This document shows, piece after piece, positions 4,936-7,360 of a DNA stretch of 7,360 nt; the first letter of the stretch is position 1, and every line of letters starts with the position of its first letter. This stretch comes from Porticoccaceae bacterium (GTDB taxonomy: Bacteria > Pseudomonadota > Gammaproteobacteria > Pseudomonadales > Porticoccaceae). Location of the stretch: contig JASLVT010000060.1 of the NCBI GenBank assembly GCA_030741175.1, positions 1-7,360 on the forward strand. Reading direction: 5' to 3'. A program made the position numbers and the translations under genes. The notes beneath the pieces were generated by a model that saw only the letters and a program-made list of their open reading frames with translations, had not been told where the DNA came from and ran no database searches.

Positions 4936-6594
4936 ATGGAGCCGCTCTCCTTTCCAAGACCACAAAATATTATCCTGTTAGCGCTGGTGCTGCTATGCGT
5001 CCTTGTACTCACTGGCTGTGGTAGCACTGAAAATAATGTTACCCAAGGCAATCGTACCGGCACATTGCACTGGGGTAATGGCACTGAACCGCAGAGTTTG
5101 GATCCACATATTGCAACTGGCGTACCGGAACACAAAATTATTAGTGCACTCATGGAAGGCTTGGTACTAAAAGACCGTGAAACGCTAGAGCCTAAACCGG
5201 GTGTCGCCGAGTCATGGGAGATAAGTGATGATGGCCTTGTGTACACATTCCACCTGCGCAATAACGCCCGCTGGTCAAATGGTGACCCGCATAATGCTCA
5301 TGATTATGTCTGGTCTTGGTGGCGAGCTCTGCAACCGGCTCTGGGCAATCTCTACGCCTATATGTATTTCTCGATCGATAATGCCAAAGAATATTATGAG
5401 GGCGAGATCAGTGATTTCGAAAAGGTCGGTGTCAAAGCGCTGGATGATCTGACTCTACAGGTCACCCTAAAAAACCCCACACCCTATTTTTTGCAACTCC
5501 TCGATCACTACAGCCTCTACCCTGTTCACCGTGCCACCGTGGAAAAATTTGGCACAGCAGATCAGCGTGGTACTCGATGGACCTATGAGGGCAATCTTGT
5601 GGGTAATGGCGCATTCCAACTGCGTGACTGGAAAATCAATCGGCGAGTTGTTGTCGAGCGCAATCCCTATTACTGGAATGCGGACAAGGTACGGCTCAAT
5701 AATATTGTTTATTATCCCACCGAGAATGCTGTCACCGAAGAGCGTATGTTCCGAGCGGGACAGTTGCATTACAGCGGCACCGTACCCGCTGATAAGATAG
5801 CCGCTTATCAGGACAATAATGACCCTGCTCTGCGCATAAACCCCTATTTGGGTATCTACTTCTATCGCATTAATGTACGCGTACCTCAGTTACAGGATAA
5901 ACGGGTTCGCCGTGCTCTGGGCATGACCATTGATCGCAATCAAATTACCCAGCGCATCTTAAAAGCCGGCCAGATCCCCGCCTATGCCATGACACCACCC
6001 GGTACCATGGGTTATTACCCACAAAGTGATCTGCGCTTTGACCCAGCGGCAGCAAGACAACTACTGGCCGATGCGGGATATCCCAATGGCGAGGGCTTTC
6101 CAACCACAGAAATTCTCTACAACACCAGCGAAGGTCATCGCAAAATAGCTGTTGCTATCCAGCAGATGTGGAAGAAACATCTTAATATTGACGTGACATT
6201 GCTTAATCAGGAATGGAAGGTCTACCTCAATAGTGAGGCTATAGGTGACTATGAGATCTCGCGCGCCGGTTGGATTGGCGACTATGTTGATCCCAATAAT
6301 TTTCTCGATATGTTTCTCTGCAACGGCGGCAACAATCGCACTGGTTGGTGTAACCCTGAATATGACCAGCTGATATTGACCGATGCTGCAGAAGCCAAAA
6401 CTCATGCCGAACGATTGGCTATTTTTACCCAGGCAGAAAAAATGCTTCTAGCGGATATGCCAGTAATACCGATTTACATCTACACCTCCAATAATCTTGT
6501 AGATCCATCGGTTAAAAACTTTGATGGCAATATCCTTAATCAAGCCTCATTCAGCGAGATCTATCTTGAAGCCGATGAGGAGGGTCAACCGTAA
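4936..6594 (+). CDS. oppA: Oligopeptide ABC transporter substrate-binding lipoprotein OppA
   Basis: A 552-aa solute-binding protein (SBP_bac_5 family) that captures short peptides in the periplasm and passes them to the OppBC permease. It aligns throughout with E. coli OppA (543 aa): EPQSLDPH near the mature N-terminus, PGVAESWE, TFHLRNNARWSNGDP, NPYYWN, the LYNTSEGHRKIA and NQEWKVYL segments, and RAGWIGDY, whose Asp449 corresponds to the aspartate that binds the peptide amino terminus in E. coli (Asp419, mature numbering). Unlike E. coli OppA it has a lipoprotein signal peptide: a hydrophobic stretch from about residue 12 and the lipobox LTGC with Cys28. Residue +2 is Gly, not Asp, so the Lol rule favours the outer membrane. 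AAGGA (4921-4925) precedes the ATG by 10 nt. oppB follows with a 1-base overlap. Confidence 0.95.
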   Translation: MEPLSFPRPQNIILLALVLLCVLVLTGCGSTENNVTQGNRTGTLHWGNGTEPQSLDPHIATGVPEHKIISALMEGLVLKDRETLEPKPGVAESWEISDDGLVYTFHLRNNARWSNGDPHNAHDYVWSWWRALQPALGNLYAYMYFSIDNAKEYYEGEISDFEKVGVKALDDLTLQVTLKNPTPYFLQLLDHYSLYPVHRATVEKFGTADQRGTRWTYEGNLVGNGAFQLRDWKINRRVVVERNPYYWNADKVRLNNIVYYPTENAVTEERMFRAGQLHYSGTVPADKIAAYQDNNDPALRINPYLGIYFYRINVRVPQLQDKRVRRALGMTIDRNQITQRILKAGQIPAYAMTPPGTMGYYPQSDLRFDPAAARQLLADAGYPNGEGFPTTEILYNTSEGHRKIAVAIQQMWKKHLNIDVTLLNQEWKVYLNSEAIGDYEISRAGWIGDYVDPNNFLDMFLCNGGNNRTGWCNPEYDQLILTDAAEAKTHAERLAIFTQAEKMLLADMPVIPIYIYTSNNLVDPSVKNFDGNILNQASFSEIYLEADEEGQP

Positions 6595-7360
6595 TGCTGC
6601 GCTTTGCTGTTATGCGTCTGTTGCAGGCCATCCCCGTCTTACTGATTGTTATTAGTGCGACATTCTTATTGGTGCACAGCGCCCCCGGCGGCCCCTTTTC
6701 CGCTGACAAGGCCGTTCCACCTGAGGTGGTACGCGCCCTAGAGGCTCAATACAAGTTAGATCAACCGCTGTGGCAGCAATACTTCAGTTACTTAGGGGAT
6801 GTACTGCAAGGAGATCTGGGACCCTCATTTAAATATTCCGGACGTACGGTCAATGAGTTGATTGCCGCCGGTCTACCCGCTACTGCCGAGTTAGCCCTGT
6901 ATGCCATGTTAGTGGCTCTGGTAATTGGTATCAGTGCCGGTGTGTTAGCTGCAATACGACCCAATACGATGCAAGATTATCTCCCTATGTCAGCAGCGAT
7001 GCTGGGGATCTGTATGCCCTCTTTCCTGCTTGGCCCGCTTTTGGTCTTAGTCTTTGGCATTCATCTGGAGTGGCTACCGGTATCGGGCTGGGGCGATATC
7101 CCCGGCGATAAAATTTTACCGGCCATTACCTTGGGTACTGGTTATGCGGCCTATATAGCGCGCCTGTCGCGAGGCGGTATGTTAGAAGTGCTATCACAGG
7201 ACTATATTCGTACAGCCAGAGCCAAGGGCTTATCTGAGAGACTGATTATTTTTAAACATGCATTGCGCGGCGGCCTTATACCTGTCATTGCTTTTTTAGG
7301 CCCTGCTTTTGCCGGTTTATTAGGCGGTTCTTTTGTGGTGGAGACTATTTTTCAAATACC
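6594..7360 (+). CDS. oppB: Oligopeptide ABC transporter permease OppB (3' end beyond window)
   Basis: The first 255 codons of an inner-membrane permease of the binding-protein-dependent transport family; E. coli OppB is 306 aa, so about 50 residues are missing. It begins MLRFAVMRLLQAIPVLL and closely follows E. coli OppB, including APGGPF, YFSYL and GPSFKY. Hydrophobic segments lie at about residues 9-29, 97-118, 133-155, 173-192 and 228-252. The cytoplasmic EAA loop that contacts the ATPases OppD/OppF is visible at about 203-232 (DYIRTARAKGLSERLI, then HALRGGLIP). The ATG overlaps the oppA stop by one base (TAATG), and a strong AGGAGG at 6578-6583 inside oppA lies 10 nt upstream, so translation is probably coupled. 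oppC, oppD and oppF would be expected to follow. The frame runs open off the window. Confidence 0.96.
   Translation, partial: MLRFAVMRLLQAIPVLLIVISATFLLVHSAPGGPFSADKAVPPEVVRALEAQYKLDQPLWQQYFSYLGDVLQGDLGPSFKYSGRTVNELIAAGLPATAELALYAMLVALVIGISAGVLAAIRPNTMQDYLPMSAAMLGICMPSFLLGPLLVLVFGIHLEWLPVSGWGDIPGDKILPAITLGTGYAAYIARLSRGGMLEVLSQDYIRTARAKGLSERLIIFKHALRGGLIPVIAFLGPAFAGLLGGSFVVETIFQI

Noticed and set aside
4860..5261. 133-codon minus-strand frame opposite the oppA start
   Set aside because: It is antisense to the oppA signal peptide and mature N-terminus, which match the family strongly, and it has no family resemblance of its own.

Overview
This window is a housekeeping segment of a gammaproteobacterial chromosome with moderate GC (near 50% by eye). 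The assignment rests on the RecR, DnaX, RNase D and OppAB sequences, on the gammaproteobacterial YcgL and YcgN families, and on a short 4.5S-type SRP RNA. Gene order and protein character would fit a marine or Pseudomonas-related lineage (for example Cellvibrionales/OMG-type bacteria), but genus cannot be fixed from sequence alone.

Left part (1-4737, all on the minus strand, read right to left): ffs (SRP RNA), dnaX (clamp loader tau/gamma), ybaB (nucleoid-associated protein), recR (recombination mediator), rnd (RNase D), ycgL, ycgN, then the first 16 codons of another reading frame cut by the window edge. From dnaX on, gaps are -4 to 19 nt, so this looks like one operon linking DNA replication, gap repair and RNA maturation. 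A sigma70-like promoter (TTGCAC-N17-GATAAT with a GC-rich discriminator) precedes ffs, a second possible promoter with a perfect TATAAT lies between ffs and dnaX, and no intrinsic terminator is visible between them.

Right part (4738-7360, plus strand): a divergent intergenic region of about 200 nt, then oppA (oligopeptide-binding protein, here with a lipoprotein signal peptide) and oppB (inner-membrane permease, cut by the window end at codon 256). They share one base (TAATG) and begin an opp-type peptide ABC importer operon.

The most notable signal is inside dnaX: a perfect A AAA AAG slippery heptamer in the correct phase, with AGGAGG 13 nt upstream and a -1-frame UGA two codons after the slip. 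This is the E. coli tau/gamma programmed frameshift layout. It predicts a 573-aa tau and a 385-aa gamma that stops just past the clamp-loader core. No CRISPR array, insertion sequence, tRNA or prophage was seen. The genes belong to known families, and no previously undescribed multi-gene system is evident.
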